43,450 nt of DNA from Azolla pinnata (Eukaryota > Streptophyta > Polypodiopsida > Salviniales > Salviniaceae): positions 5,157 to 48,606 of the forward strand of contig JBBBWG010027390.1 of assembly GCA_037176905.1 (NCBI GenBank), given 5' to 3'. This document shows positions 23,134-39,952 of the stretch, piece after piece. The translations under genes and the position numbers were made by a program. Numbering within the stretch: the first letter of the stretch is position 1; each line of letters starts with the position of its first letter. The notes under the pieces are model-generated. The model saw only the letters and a program-made list of their open reading frames with translations, did no database searches and was not told the origin of the DNA.

Positions 23134-23299
23134 ATTGGTCAACGCGAGCGGAAAATGCCCGCAACCACCACTGCCCAATGTAACCAATCCATATAGCTAA
23201 CAACCACAACAGTGACATTGGTCAACGTGAGCGAAAAATGCCCTGCAACCACCATTACCCAATGCAACCAATCCACATAGCCAACAACCACAACATCTA
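23134..23299. repeat. 83 bp tandem duplication
   Basis: ATTGGTCAACGCGAGCGG at 23134 and ATTGGTCAACGTGAGCGA at 23217 start two copies that run through TGCCCGCAACCACCA to AACAACCACAACA, with a few substitutions. Confidence 0.9.
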
Positions 23300-23939
23300 T
23301 CTGTACAACGTACAACAAACGCATGGTGCATATGCCCAATGAATCTCAATTCAACAAGAGAAGTCCAAGTTGGTTGAACTCACAGCCGTTACCAAGCATA
23401 TTATTATACACCCACCATCCATGCATTTGTTGCTTTGCAAAAACTCCGCCCTCAATGCGATGAAAAATGCCCTTCAGGTAAAGGTTCTTGAAAACCTTCG
23501 GGCATTCTTGTCAATGACTAGTGATAGGATCTTTGTCTGTTTGTTTAGGGGAGAAAAAAATTCACCACATTGATGGTTAGTAAGGAGATCACGATACCAC
23601 ATCATGTCATTCTGAAAGATGTTAGAAGAGAAAAAAACTTCTTCTTCTTTGAAGACAGTATGTCCTCCGGGCAACAATTGAATGCAACACAACAAGCAAA
23701 CAATGAAGATAAGATGTAACATTCTTACCTTTGAAATGTACATAGAGATGAAAATAAGAGGTTTACTCCTGCACATGGTATAGAAAGGGAACACAATTTC
23801 ATTCCACAGGTGCCAACAGAAAACAGTTCTTCAGACATGATTAATGGGTTAACAGCTCGCCATTGTCAAGTTAGATGATGTTGATGCCAGATTTGGCATT
23901 ACAATCGGAAATTTAATCCAAATTTAGATTCCTTTCCTT
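23300..23939. other. Region downstream of sterol isomerase, no gene recognised
   Basis: Probably holds the 3' UTR of the isomerase gene at its right side. No frame here has a recognisable domain. Confidence 0.5.
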
Positions 23940-26486
23940 TCACTTCTTCTTTGATTTGACTTGAAATGCTTGTACGATTTGCCTCCATGACCTCAAGGCA
24001 ATAATAGATGGTATTACAACCCATATATTGTTCATGAAGATGTAGTAGAACCAAAAGTAGAAGGGACCCACAGCATACTCGACGTTATCCAATACAGGGG
24101 TAATGAAATAGACGATACATCCGTACAGCTGACTCAAGCATATGGACAGCTGAAGAGGATGTGAATATGGTTTCTTGTTCGCAGCAGCATACCTGCATCA
24201 TAATTTCTCTCTCTCTCTCTCTCTCTCTCTCACCTATAAAAACCATAGCAAGCCATGAAAACTGAGAGAACCCAAGTTTGACTCATCCAAATGTGACCAG
24301 CCCTGTTCTAGAGGTTATATGTGGTCCCTCATGGTCATTAATATTATGCCTATCACAATACCTATTAAAAAGAAAACGTGTAAGATTACAAAAGCGCACA
24401 CGGGATCCATATATTTACAATATAGCATCAGGCCATAAAAACAGACAGAACCCTAGTTCAATCCATGAAAAATGGGCTTGGCCCTTTCCTATAGGTCCTA
24501 ATTGATCGGTGTCTCATGGTGGTTAATCAAATAACTATCTATAAATGAACTCCAAGAAGTTACAAAAACCATGCAAGGAGTCCAATGTTTACACCATAGC
24601 CTAGAGATCAAGTGAAGCCAAGTTTGATCATCACCAATGGGCTTGATCCGCTCTGATGGCTTGTCTTTTATCAGTCTCTAGTTAGTGTTCATAACACATC
24701 TTTCCTTCTATCCAGGTCTAAACCTTAACTAAATGCATGGCATTATATACATCATCCACAGTCCCTATGTTTCTGCAAAACAAGCGCCCCATGCATGCTT
24801 CTCTGGACAAATTATATGCCCAAAGGTTTGATTCTGTACAAATGTTCAATGACAGTAAAGCTTAAGCATATAATTGGGAATGCAAGCAAGGGCATGGATA
24901 CAGGACACTTGGAAATTGCGAGGCAAGCGAAGAAAGAGTAGTTACGCTGCAAGAAGACAAGCTGGTCCTACAAGAACTGCTGTAATGCCTTCAACTGCCA
25001 CCACAGCAGAATCTCTAGCAGCATATCTCGAGTCTCCCTTGCTGTATTCTTTCCCTTCAAATTTTCAAGACAAAAGTACCTTCAGTGAGCATGTTCAATG
25101 TCAAAATCAAAATAATAAACTTAATCACCTATATGATATCCACACAAAAAATGTCCACTTACAGACTTCTGCTAGATACACAGGTGTATTCTTCTTGTAA
25201 AAGTCTGGAGTGAATACAAAGTAGCCTTCAAGAATAATGTGAGTCAGTCCACTAAAAGTCATCCAGCAAATCACAAGCCGATCTGAAGTAAGAATGCGAA
25301 ACTTGCCTGAAAAAGGCCAAATGAAAAAGATGTTGTGGTTTTCCTGTGAGTGTGTTTGTATTAAAACAACATGACAATACAAAAACCTTTGCAATAGCAA
25401 CTATTTCACTAGTAACAAAATCAACCTTGTAAAACACTGATCAATTATAGAAACAATGATAGGAATTATCAATTACGCATATTATGCTCTCATCAGTTCA
25501 AGGATCGAAGTATCATATTTTGTTACAATGTTCTCTCTCCAATCATATTTGAACTTGTTTCTAGCACACTGTGAATCCAATGAAATCTCTACACATTCCT
25601 CTCACAATCTGAATTTGCACTCTTGACTGCAATACTCGTTAAAATTCTTGAGCATTGAGAATCAAAACTGTTTTACACGATTCCTCTGTAAAAGCATAGT
25701 ACATTTTTAGTTCTAGAGGCCAGATCTTCCCTGCAAGAAAGAAAAATGCTCTCCCCCTCACAAACACATCTGAACCACATGAAAGAAAATGAGAACTAAC
25801 TTCAGTTATAACATAAATCTATAATATTTAGGAAACTGACGCAGAAATCGCTAACAGCTCTCACACCATTCTTTTTATTTCTTGGTTGCAAGCAGGTAAT
25901 GTGATACTTTATACAGTTAAGGTGAAGTGGACGTGTTCTTGGTGGGAAGCCGTGGGGCTTCCCCTAGGATTTCGTAACTTTCAAATTTCAAATTGGAAAC
26001 TTGAAAGTAATGATCATCGACTCTGACACCATTCATTTCATTTCTTGTTGGCAACTAGTAGATGCAACTAATCTTTGCAGTTTGAGGTGAAGAGAATGTG
26101 CTGGTGGAGTGAATATTTTCGGGATCTTATTTATTTGCGAATATCAATCGATTCTTATGTGAGGAGAGATTTTCTTGGTCTAGAAATGATGCTTTGTAAG
26201 AAGCATGGGGTGTTGGACCTTAGGCCCTCCATATCCACGTCCATGTCAAGTTTTAACGATGCATCCTAAGCTAAAGCTGTGTAACAACAAACTAGGTCCA
26301 GACAGAAAGAAAGAAAATGGGAAATGGAAAAGAGTTTGTAATGCTTTTACCCGACAAGTACCAAATAAGGACGACAACTGCCACGCTGGCGATTCCATAA
26401 CCTGCAAGGATCTCGATTATGGACAAGAAATTGGGCTCATAGCCTTCGAGAACCAGGGTTCGGGGAACATACGGATGCTGAACCAT
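23940..26486 (-). CDS. HYD1: Sterol C-8,7 isomerase (emopamil-binding protein family)
   Basis: Shifts the sterol ring double bond from C8 to C7 in the ER membrane, a step leading to membrane sterols and brassinosteroids. Four exons (26486-26351, 25306-25163, 25054-24946, 24192-23940) have matching phases 1, 1, 2 and total 642 nt (213 aa; Arabidopsis HYDRA1 about 220). The start ATG at 26486 gives [16 protein letters not shown], the expected N-terminus. Catalytic residues of human EBP are present: His68 and Glu72 in [11 protein letters not shown], Glu115 in [14 protein letters not shown], and Asn184 and Trp187 in [10 protein letters not shown]. Several membrane helices are visible. The C-terminus ends in a lysine-rich KSKKK, compatible with ER retention. 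The codon for Ala130 is split across the last junction (GC|G). A non-coding leader exon upstream seems to be duplicated. Confidence 0.96.
24206..24231. repeat. (CT)n microsatellite in the last intron of the sterol isomerase gene
   Basis: About twelve CT units lie just upstream, in transcript sense, of the acceptor at 24192. On the minus strand the tract is (AG)n, so it is not the pyrimidine tract of the acceptor. Confidence 0.85.
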
Positions 26487-26521
26487 TCCTGGCAAAATCC
26501 TCTGCTTTGGAACCAAGATGT

Positions 26522-26890
26522 GCGTCGATTAGGCAATGTACATACGCGTTGCGTTTAATGTACATCGAGAATCAGCGAAGACGAAGAAGGGGATAGAAAG
26601 AGAGAGAGTGAGAGAGAGGGGGGAGGGGGGGACATACCTTGGAAGCGAGCAGCGATGGAACGGGAGGCAGGAAGCCGGAGATTTGTTTTGACCTCTGGTT
26701 CTCGTACCCTAGAATTCAGGCGGTGAATGGGAGGGGAAGAAAGCGTCGATTAGGCAATGCACGGATGTGCTGCATTTGATAGAGCTCGAGAATCAGAGAA
26801 GAAGGAGGAGGAGGAGGAGAAAACAGAGAGAGAAAGAGAGGCACGTACCTTGTCAGGGAGCAGCGATGGCGAGAGCTGCAGGAAACCGAA
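26522..26890. repeat. 221 bp tandem duplication of the sterol isomerase leader
   Basis: GCGTCGATTAGGCAATG occurs at 26522 and 26743. Each is followed by CGAGAATCAG, a GA-rich stretch, and a minus-strand splice donor (CCAAG|GTATG near 26637, ACAAG|GTACG near 26848) beside CATCGCTGCTC. Both copies therefore look like 5' non-coding exons that could splice to an acceptor near 26500 (CCAAAGCAG) ahead of the ATG at 26486. Leader use is inferred from the splice signals only. Confidence 0.7.
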
Positions 26891-26920
26891 GTTCTTCCTT
26901 CTGGTTTTCCTGCTACATAT

Positions 26921-28092
26921 TCATGCATACATGTATGTATGTGTGCGCTGGTGCAAGCATGTATGCATGCATGCGTGCATGCATGTGTATGCGCGTGAAC
27001 ATCCGTATGCATGTATGTATGCATGCATGTCCGGATGCATGCATGCACGTGTGTATGTATGTATGCATGCGTGTCATGCGTGTGTGTATGCGTGTGCATG
27101 TCGGTATGCATGTATATGTGCCGGTATGCATGTATATGTGCGTGGGTGTAAGCATGTATGTATGCATGTCGGAATGCATGCACGCACCTGTGTATGTATA
27201 TACGCATGCATGTCATGCGTGTGTGCATGCGTGTGCATGTCGGTATGCATGTATGCACGCATGCATGGATGTGTGCGTGCATAGATATATGTATGTGCGT
27301 GATGCATGTATGTTTGTTGGTGCGTTTGTGCGTGTGTATGTATGTGTGTATGTATGTTTGTTGGTGCGTTTGTATGTATGTATGTATGTATGCATGTGCG
27401 CATACATGTACGTATGTGCGTGTGCTTATGGGGTGCCTGCATTTGTGTATGCATGCATGTGTGCATGTATGCACGCATGCGCATATGTATGTAGGCTTAT
27501 GTGTGTTGTATGTATGTTTTTGTATGTGATGCATGCATGTGTGCACGTGTGTATGTGTATGTATATGTATGCATGCATGCATGTGTGCACGTGTGTATGT
27601 GTATGTATTTGTATGCATGCATGTGTGCACGTGTGTATGTACATGCACGTGTGCACGTGTGTATGTGTATGTGTATGCGCGCATGCATGTTTGCACGTGT
27701 GTATGTGTATGTATGTATGCATGCATGTGTGCACGTGTGTATGTGTGTATGCATATGCATGGATGTATGCATGCACGTTCGTATGTATGCATGCATGTAT
27801 GTGTGCGTGTCTATATGCACGTGTGCCCGTGTGTATGTATATGTATGCATGTACGCATGCACGTCTGCATGTCTACATGCATGCATGTATGTGTGCATGT
27901 CTCTATATGCATGTGTGCACGTGTGCACGTGTGTACGAATGCATGCGTGCATGCATGTATGTCTGCAGGTTTGTATGCATGTATGGACGTATGTGTGCAT
28001 GTATCGATGTATATGTATCAATGTATAGAGTATGTATAGCTGCATGTATGGATGGATGGATGGATGTATGTGTGTGTGTGTGCATGTGCGCG
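26921..28092. repeat. Compound ATGT/ATGC/GTGT microsatellite, about 1.2 kb
   Basis: Nearly all of this stretch is alternating purine-pyrimidine tetranucleotides (ATGT, ATGC, GTGT, GCAC). It creates very long open frames of Met, Cys, Val, His, Ala and Tyr on plus, and His/Thr/Ile/Met on minus. These are artefacts, not genes. The tract holds 11 perfect CACGTGTG octamers (first at 27046, last at 27926). Confidence 0.97.
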
Positions 28093-29025
28093 TATGCATC
28101 GGATTCTCGTGCTTACAAGTTACGATACCTTGCGATCCACTCTGTTCCGGAAGTGCCAGTTTTTTTACGTCGTTTGATATTACCAACATCTTGGAAAGAT
28201 TTTACCTCGCCTTATCTTTGTTGCTGGTGAAAGTAGTCAAGCGATTCTTCGTATCCACGTATTGTTCCGATACAAGCACAATTGGAGAGAGAAAGAAAGA
28301 TGGAGAGAGCAGTTCAGAATGGTCACCAGACTAGAGATTGCGTACATTTGTACGTGAACTAATACAGCGAGAATGCGAGGTGCTTCGAGTGAAGATTTCC
28401 TGCCCTCGAATGAGATATAGATCTCAGATCGACATAAGAATGGTGGTTACAGTGCTCCTCCAGATGAGGAGCTTGCATGATGAAACACACGTCGCAAAAG
28501 GAAACAAATTCACTATCTCAAAATCATGCATCGCCTTGCTTTTCCATTGATAATTTCTCTTGATCCCATGTTTGCATCTGAATTTGTTTGTTTCTTTGTT
28601 TTTTAACTCATCGGGGAGTCCTAATCCATTGATTTATCAAGAAGGATGGCCCCAGTGAAGCCCGATGGTTGACTCACACAGAGGCCTTTTTTTTAGATGT
28701 TAGCAGCTGAAGTTTCCATTATATCTTATGTCGTTTGAGATTCTCCTGATCGGATCTGTTGTATAAAAATTAAACAAATTTCTGGAAGATTTCGAGGGTA
28801 GAGAAAAAGAAACCTCGTCAAATGAGAAGTTAGCTTCTTGGTGTATATTCCTGATCATAAGAAGCCGGTCAAGAAAGCTAGAAGTCTCATCTTCTTCAAG
28901 GCGTGTCCTCTAGACAATTCTAATCGTGCAATGTTAAACTCTACAAAAAATAACAGGAACAATCCAAATCACAGAGGGGGGGTTCTTCTTATTATTTTTA
29001 TTATCGTTGTTCTTGGATTTAATTA
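28093..29025. other. Intergenic region, no gene recognised
   Basis: Unique-looking AT-rich sequence between the microsatellite and the element cluster. The longest open frames (about 60-70 codons) have no recognisable domain. Confidence 0.5.
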
Positions 29026-31000
29026 GTGAAAATTACTTTAAAACTCCAAAGGAATATATTAATTACATGTTAACGCATGCCAAAATTAGAAATTACAGAC
29101 TAACGCCTAATATTATTGCTAATCAATTAATTCCTAATTGCTTTTCTGTCTAATCGATTCTATCATTCTCTTACTGATCGCTTCCATCTATCTATTCTCG
29201 TGTCCATTGATTCATAATCTTCCGATTGTTATTTGCTACTTGCTTCCTGCTTCCTAATGTTGTTTGATGATCGATTCCTTATCGTGTTCGATCAACCGAA
29301 GTTAGTAATTTCAGAAACTAATTAATTTGGGTGTTAATTTTTAGCAAGAGATAGAATGGGCCATAAAATGTAATCAATGAATTTGTTAGGCGTTTTTCCT
29401 TTAAATTTATTTTATTTATTCGGAAAACTACAAGAATAAAGGCCGAATTTTTTATTAATTACATTTAACGCCATTAAAATTAGAAATGATAGATTAACAC
29501 CCAATGTTATCTCTCGCTAAAATTTTGATTAACACCAAATTAATTAGATCATGAAATAACAAACTTCTATTAATTCAATACAATAAGGGAATCGAGCAAC
29601 AAACAATAGTAAGAAGTAGGAAGCAAGAAGTAAATAGTAGCAAGAAGATTATGAATCAACGAATGCAAGAAGGGATCGATGGAAGTGATCAGTAGTAGAA
29701 GGACTGAATGGAGTAGCGAGAAACGATTCGGAATGAATCAGTCAGCGATAAAACCAAGCGTTGATCTATAATTAATAATTTTGGCAAACACTAAAATGTG
29801 ATCAATAAACTTGTTAGGAGTTACTTTTGGGTAGTTTTCCTATTATTAATTTATCCTTATTCTTTTTAGGGAAAATTATCATAAAATGCATAACAAAATT
29901 ATAGATTACATCTTGACTCCTACTAAAACTAGCAATTACAAATTAATGCCTAGTTTTAAAAATTAAGGTTCAATCAATTGATTAACACCAAATCAATTAA
30001 CTATGAGCACGATTAACATCGATTTAACCAATTGATTAATGTCAATTAGGTGATTAACACCAAAGCAACCTGTTAATAAATCGATTAGATTCTAAAACTA
30101 TTGGCTTTTGTTAATGGAATATAGTAAGGGGACTGATTAGGATCAATCAGGGGGGCAGAATCAAGAATAAAATCAATTAACATTATAATAAACAGAATTT
30201 CTAATTTCGTTAGGCCCTTTTTGTTTTTGGAAAACTACCAAAACATGCCCAACAAATTTATAATTTACATTTGAACGCCTACCAAAACTAGACATTACAA
30301 ATTAACGCCTAGCTTTTAAAATTAACGCGGAACTGATTGATTAACACCCCAAATCCGTTAATCACGAGTTCAATTAACAGATTGATTATCCGTCAATTAC
30401 TTGATTAACACCAAATTAACACGTTAATCAATTATCTTGACTCTAACATACTAACTTTCATCAATCGAATATCGCACGGTAGTCGATTAAAAATGAGTTA
30501 GTGGGAAGCGATTACGAATAAAATCAATACTAGTAGAATTAACAGGGTGTTTTGCTAGTGGGAAGATAAACTTACGCGTTAATTCGCAATTTCTGATTTC
30601 AATAGGCATGGAAATGTAATTCATAATTCGGCTAGGTGATTCTCCCTTCTTTTTTTCGGGAGAATTACGAAAAAACGCCTAGCCAAAATATCAATTACAT
30701 TTTGGTGCCCACCGAAACAACAAGACTACAAATCAACGCCTAATCTTTATCATTCGCTAAAACATTTAAACGCCCAACCGATTCCGCGGGTATCGATTCG
30801 ATTCCTAACCATTTTTCCCGCTAATCGATCTCGATCGATTCCCTCCCGGCATTCGATCAACTAAAGCCAATAATCTCAGAGCGCAGCTAACTAGATTACC
30901 CGTGTCAGATCAGTACAAATCAGGTAGTCGAGCATGAATCGATCGATCAGTGGTCGAAATCATCCGGATCAGAACGAGGCGTTAATCTCGTCTATGCCCT
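29026..31000. mobile_element. Cluster of five related MITE-like elements
   Basis: Approximate units are 29026-29405, 29418-29856, 29866-30230, 30222-30650 and 30656-31000. Each starts near GGAAAACTACxAAAA followed by CGCCTAACAAAATTATA, ATTACATTT and AACGCCTACCAAAA. Most end in the inverse form, AATTTCGTTAGGCGTTTTT then GGTAATTCTCCC. The inside is rich in GATTAACACCAAATTAA and ATCGATT. The first two units are inverted copies of each other; the third and fourth match the isolated copy at 21905. None encodes a protein, so they would depend on a transposase elsewhere. Borders are good to about 10-20 bp. Confidence 0.6.
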
Positions 31001-31083
31001 TAATCTGTAAAGTCCAGAAAAAATTCTCGTTCTTTTCCTTCTGGTTAATTATGGGGTCACCGGGATTTAAAATTTTAAAGAAT

Positions 31084-31113
31084 TTGTAATTTGTAATTTG
31101 TAATTTGTAATTT
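31084..31113. repeat. (AATTTGT)n heptanucleotide repeat
   Basis: Four near-perfect AATTTGT units lie just upstream of the BZR-BAM leader. Confidence 0.9.
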
Positions 31114-31133
31114 CCTTTTTTCTGGCCCGATGT

Positions 31134-31143
31134 CACACGTGTG
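31134..31143. promoter_or_regulatory. CACACGTGTG palindrome (BZR-BAM/G-box-like site)
   Basis: A perfect 10 bp palindrome containing CACGTGTG on both strands. CACGTGTG combines a G-box with a brassinosteroid response element and is the site reported for Arabidopsis BAM7 and BAM8. It lies at the start of the inferred leader of the gene that encodes such a factor here. Binding is inference. Confidence 0.5.
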
Positions 31144-31510
31144 CAGCGAGCGCGCGTGCGAAGCGTGCGGCACATTCTCTCTCTTCTTTCTCTCTCTAGA
31201 ACACCTCCCCCTTCCTTCCTTCTTCCCTTCTTTCTCTCTCTTCTGTGTTTTTCTTCCTCCGCTCCCTCCTGCAGCGCGCAAGATCTGTGCTGGAGTTCCC
31301 CGCAGAATCACCGATCTCCTCCTTCCCCGTTCGTTGAATCCGCTCCTCGATTCGCCCTCCCCACCTCCCAAGGAATCGAACGATCTCCATCGCCATTCCC
31401 CCCGATCCTCCTGCCGCCCGCTCTTACCCTCCTCCCCGCCGTCGCCTCCAGATCTGCGAAAGGTATGCCCCGCCCGTGGCTATGGCACCGCCATTTCATT
31501 TTCTGTAGTA

Positions 31511-31526
31511 CGCGCGCGCGCGCGCG
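31511..31526. repeat. (CG)n run in the first intron of the BZR-BAM gene
   Basis: Eight CG dinucleotides lie 49 bp after the leader-exon donor at 31462. Such runs can adopt Z-DNA and are often methylated in plants. Confidence 0.85.
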
Positions 31527-31798
31527 AGTTTTCGCTGGATAGATCGTTCCCCGGCGTGTGGTTGTTGTTGTGACGAGCGAGAAGCTCCCAGATTATCTCA
31601 TGGGAGGGGAGAAGCTAATGGCGACGGACCGAGGTTTTTTTCCTGTTTGATGTGTCCACTTCACGCTTCCGTCTTCGCCTCCAATTCTGCTCCCTGGTTT
31701 CCGAGTCGGAGCGATTATGCTCTCACGAGCTCCTCCTCGTTCACTGCTGATCTCGTTCATTTCCGTTCCTTCACACATTTTCCTGTCTTCTACTACTG

Positions 31799-31826
31799 AT
31801 CTCTCTCTCTCTCTCTCTCTCTCTCC
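31799..31826. repeat. (CT)n microsatellite in the first intron of the BZR-BAM gene
   Basis: About fourteen CT units. Confidence 0.9.
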
Positions 31827-32621
31827 CATTTCTCCGTCAATTTGTTGAATAGCTTCTTCCCTTTCAGCATTGATTTCACATAACTGTTTCCTCACGGAAT
31901 TTCTTGCTTTTCTATCACCAATTCACAGTATCTTCCAGTCCCAGAATTCTTCACTTTATTCCCATTTTTATCACTAATTTGTCGGTATATTCCAGTCTTT
32001 AAATTCTTCAAATTCTCCGCTTTTCACCAGTAATTTACCGTATCTTCCAGCTTCATTGTTTTTGTTTCGAATCTTCAGTCAGTTATAATGTATCCTCCAT
32101 TCGGCTTTGTACTTCACTAATTTCTGCTCTCTCGATAGTCGATATTCTTCTCTCATTTAGTTTTGGATTCTTTGTTAGTTTCAACGGTGGAACTAACAAA
32201 ATTGTTTTGTTACAACAGCTTCTCAAAGAGGAATCCAATTGTCATAAACAAATCTCGAGGTGGAATCCATTACGGAGAAAACTGAGAATCCTATGGTTAT
32301 AGCTCTTTCCAAGGAAAAGGAAACGAACTAATAATTCCCGAAGAAGGAGCCATCGCAGAAATCAATCAAGAACTGTACGACAGTTTCTTGAGAAAGAAGT
32401 CATTACCAAAGAAAGTAACTATTTTTCATACGAGAAACTATCAAGGAAGAGGCCAGAATCGAAGAAAAGTTGTCGAGAAAGAAGCTATTTTTTGATAAAT
32501 CTGAGAACCCGTAGTTGTTATATTGCACTTCTGTTCGCAAGATGGGAGCAGAAGATGAGTGATATTGGTATCTTCGAGGATGTCTGTTCTGAATTGATAT
32601 GAAATATCGGGAAGGATTCTC

Positions 32622-38506
<5,885 letters not shown>

Positions 38507-39952
38507 TTTGGTGCAAGTTGATTTGTACTATAGTTTTACATTAGTGACAGGAAGGTCCCAAAATCGGGTTGTGCTCTATCAAAGTGTTCTGGATGGTGGC
38601 TTGATTTCTGATGGAAGAAATCAGTATATCATCCATGGACACTGCAGGGCAACTCCGTTTCCGGCATCTTTGCGAAGAAGATGTGTATACCGACTCAAAA
38701 CACTAAATCCCAAGTGGTCGATACAAGCAATTTTTAGAAGGGGAATGCTGCATTTGGGGATCGAGATCAATTAGGACTGCTGTTTTTGGTAGATATATAT
38801 GGAAGGCGGTTGCGATGTCGAAATCGACTTCGAACTACCCTTCCATTAGTTTAGTAGAAGGGAAGAAGTGGATTGTATCTTCATCACAACACTGCCTTGG
38901 ACTTGCGGATGTCGACATTGCGAGCGGGTTCCAATCAGGTTCAACTCTACACTGGAATCAGAGATGTGAAGCAGAATGAAGATCAGAATCATAGGGCCAT
39001 GACAACTCTCTACCAGAGTGGAGAAAAGACTAAACCCAAATCGATGCTGAGATCGACGCCATTCTGGAAGACAATCTCAAACAAAATGCTCAAGCCTGCT
39101 CGCTCGCTTTGATTTGCTTTGTAAAAAAGCCATGATGGAGTCCGATCGCTGGTCTATGTCTCTTCCAATCTCTTCTGCAACGCAAGTCTGGGCTCATCCC
39201 CATCATTGTGGGGCTGGATCATCATCTCTTCCATCTCTCTCTTTTGAAGCAAATGAATGATTCGAAGAGTGCTGAAAAGCTTCGGCCTTTGCTTGTGCTC
39301 ACATGTTGTTTAATATCTATTTTGCTTGATCTCTACCAAAAGCTTCAATTACCACCGCATGCAAAACTGTTCGACTTGGTGAAAAAATGGAACATAGCAA
39401 ATGACTTCCTCCCGTCTTGCATCAGAGAATCGGAATCTCGACGCAAATCGTTACTTGGAATCTTGATGCAAAGAAGAGGATTTCTGATTGTCGTGTCTTT
39501 AGATTTTATTAGAATATGACCTTCCGCTGATGCTCCACTAACATGCACCAAGCATTCAGCAAAGGCAAAAGCAAGGTTTGATTATCAATGGCTGATTTTA
39601 CTAAGGCTTTACAAGATGCCACATTTCTGTAACTTCTCAGAATTGGGAGCCCCTCCCACTCCCAAGAGAGTGCCACTTCGATCGATCAATGCTATCACCT
39701 TTTCAACAACTCAATGTTCATGTCTTATATTCCAAGTTACAAACGACTCGAATTCAAAGGTTTATATCGAGGTTTTGATCTGGTCATGCCACTGGAGCGA
39801 TTAGTTTCAGATCATAACTGATTTCTTGGGTACAGATTCGAGGCTTAGGGTTCACGCCAGTTTTATTCGGCGATAGTCGAATTATACATACGTGGGCCGA
39901 ATGTGCAGTTGCGGAATCTTTTAATTAACAAGAAATGAAAATCCTTAGTTTC
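38507..39952. other. 3' region between two convergent genes, no gene recognised
   Basis: This should contain the 3' UTRs of the BZR-BAM gene (plus) and the phosphoesterase (minus). The open frames at 38508-38774 and 39208-39519 have no recognisable domain, and the first begins immediately after the BAM stop. Confidence 0.5.

Noticed and set aside
26767-28230. 487-codon plus-strand frame and several long minus-strand frames rich in Cys, His, Met and Val or Thr
   Set aside because: They are pure translations of the ATGT/ATGC microsatellite in every frame on both strands, without a domain, biased codon third positions or splice structure.
31130-31573. Plus-strand frames of 133-147 codons in the BZR-BAM 5' region
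   Set aside because: Pro/Ser/Leu-rich products of a CT-rich leader, with a splice donor at 31462 that breaks them.
38508-38774. 88-codon frame immediately after the BZR-BAM stop, as a possible C-terminal extension by readthrough
   Set aside because: It resembles no part of beta-amylases, which end near the preceding FKRFVSAMHG; it is most simply 3' UTR.
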